Source: Desulforhopalus sp.
GTDB lineage: Bacteria > Desulfobacterota > Desulfobulbia > Desulfobulbales > Desulfocapsaceae
Length of the DNA: 64,000 bases
Reading direction: 5' to 3'
NCBI GenBank assembly: GCA_030247675.1
Contig: JAOTRX010000004.1
Span: forward strand, 364,910 to 428,909
The position numbers and the translations under genes were made by a program. This document shows, piece by piece, positions 63,801 through 64,000 of the stretch. Numbering within the stretch: the first letter of the stretch is position 1; every line of letters begins with the position of its first letter. The notes under the pieces were generated by a model. It was not told the origin of the DNA, did not search any database, and saw nothing but the letters and a program-made list of their open reading frames with translations.

Positions 63801-64000
63801 AAACTAGGACACAAGATTCATCAATTAAAGTTGATCTCTCAATGGCCTCAAGAAGAAGGCGAGTTTTGCCTAAACCTGAAGCACCAGAAAGCCTTACTAT
63901 ACACTTGTCTAAACCAAGTGATTCAATTAGAGATTCGAGGTCGTTGTCTCTGTGTTCGTCACTAACGAATTCAAAATTATGATTTCTTTCGATTCTTTTC
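60817..64000 (-). CDS. Very large STAND-like P-loop NTPase (5' end beyond the window)
   Basis: At least 1060 residues; the reading frame is open to the right edge and the true start is not in view. Near the visible N-terminus is a P-loop, RLSGASGLGKTRLLLEAI (about residue 38-55 of the visible part), followed by a CVLVFDAPGYEKDI strand and a Walker B-like GLAVIENCSVDLHND. The long remainder is helical and repeat-like (e.g. PLLEHDNRNVRSWVKERVSL), as in STAND signalling ATPases with a C-terminal sensor. Composition is more AT-rich than the BREX genes. It lies upstream of brxA on the same strand with a 168-base gap, so it is probably a separate defence gene or an associated one. Confidence 0.75.
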   Translation of the reverse strand, partial: KRIERNHNFEFVSDEHRDNDLESLIESLGLDKCIVRLSGASGLGKTRLLLEAIERSTLIDESCVLVFDAPGYEKDIRESVRSCVESNVHGLAVIENCSVDLHNDLAKEIHKMDNLLKVVTVAYSHDQVDDSIHIKLSPLSDDAIINVLSPILVGLAHSDVDRVARFAQGYPLMATLIAEQYQKEGRLLGLISNNSVVRKLIEGDEGVSSEEKEVLSACSLFDVFGTTEGTAREEAKFIAENVAGSSLKTFDRVLVNFHKRQVINRAGRYARVVPKPLAITLASIWWQETSCDRQKKLIDDLPDTLMQSFCIQAAYLDSQPDVQRFSERLFGGESPFVLAEELLTERGSRLFRAFVEVNPETTSSALYNCLNGLTHNELVEISGDTRRNLVWGLEKLCFRASVFEKSAWCMLLLASAENETWSNNSTGLFAQLFRVHLSGTEAGPTLRFDLLQKALDLKQEIIDMVVLEALGHAIDTYGGTRTIGAEYQGTKAPLEEWRPVLWQDIFDYWQGAFNLLLRIIDRGEIQKEKILAEVGGSIRGFIGYGRVEMLDSAIRNIISVNGRYWPAALDSIKCTIEYDSEGLKQDAIDALNIWLELLKPNENDLAEKLKILVVNPPWEHRQGDDEFIDVAAQNAKSLAVEVVLELEALMPHLCLILEGDQKQAYAFGYQLSQSLECVKELIEKSFQQLLLIERKNPNFILGIFRGLYDKSPQKWQENIDSILANKELVFLYPDFICTGVVTKSHLDELFKLVRDGNVAPSRANILSYGRVTEGIDAAHMMDFCFSLAELNDGAIWYALHIIYMYCYGNKGSVEILKEQLKKFLASVPLDETQHRTSTDAHQWKDLVQKLLKEHDEQFSIALLNKIIEESKKGIGFSTMSHYVKPILFELMRDYGDILWPIFGDAVVNSERLERYHLQSLLNSIDRFSKENPSVLSVLSVGSVMLWCGQRPDIGPVFVSDCVNIFDMVSDKLEPSALFLELLIQYGDNERVASALGANMGTRSWSGSLVPYLEADKEALLPLLEHDNRNVRSWVKERVSLIDRQILYESKRDEEEKMGRY

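Noticed and set aside
1..64000. tRNA, rRNA, riboswitch or insertion sequence
   Set aside because: I looked for cloverleaf T-arm patterns, rRNA blocks, common riboswitch cores and transposase motifs and saw none I could support by eye. A covariance-model scan would settle it.

Overview
The window looks like a chromosomal stretch of an anaerobic-type deltaproteobacterium (Desulfobacterota; a Desulfobulbales-like host is my best guess) that has taken up a large conjugative element. The host guess rests on a DUF3786 protein with an N-terminal four-cysteine Fe-S motif, the gene mix, and moderate GC. It is an inference, not a sequence match.

Left part, about 1-23.5 kb, is host-like. It holds a CusS/CusR-type two-component pair (kinase cut by the window edge) and a cytochrome b561 gene with a His/acid-rich loop. 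Next come a membrane-anchored small protein, an FKBP/Mip-type isomerase and the wreck of an HtrA/DegP protease gene. A lipid group follows: PmtA-like methyltransferase, small membrane protein, PAP2 phosphatase with a frameshifted front, and DgkA-like kinase. Then come a SulP anion transporter flanked by two copies of a histidine-kinase tail, a GAF histidine kinase, a DedA protein, an HPF/RaiA-like protein and an OMF-MFP-RND efflux operon. The segment ends with an alpha/beta hydrolase, an HU gene, the DUF3786 gene, yjbQ, a PilZ protein, two related tiny ORFs and a truncated ihfA-like remnant.

Middle part, about 23.5-43.5 kb, is the conjugative module. A CI/LexA-like S24 repressor faces a sigma-70-like regulator across a promoter region. 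A long rightward operon follows: OmpA-like protein, TraA-like pilin, TraL, E, K, B, V, C, W, U and TrbC. A TrfA-type replication initiator and 18 tandem 21-23-bp iterons interrupt the operon. It resumes with TrbI, an S26 peptidase, F-type TraF, TraH, a Gln-rich secreted protein and TraG. This is an F-type mating apparatus carrying a plasmid-style iteron origin. TraN, TraD, relaxase and integrase are not in view.

Right part, about 43.5-64 kb, is cargo and defence, all on the minus strand. It holds a Phd/YefM-RelE/ParE toxin-antitoxin operon with a possible third gene and an XRE regulator paired with an unrecognised 343-residue protein. Two zinc-ribbon miniproteins and an unknown 177-residue protein come next. 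A complete type I BREX operon follows (brxA-brxB-brxC-pglX-pglZ-brxL). Upstream of it lies a very large P-loop NTPase (STAND-like) that runs off the window. A perfect 10-bp inverted repeat sits at the probable BREX promoter.

Reading of the whole: an integrated, potentially self-replicating conjugative element bringing anti-phage defence into a host chromosome. The element's ends were not found, so its exact limits are unknown.
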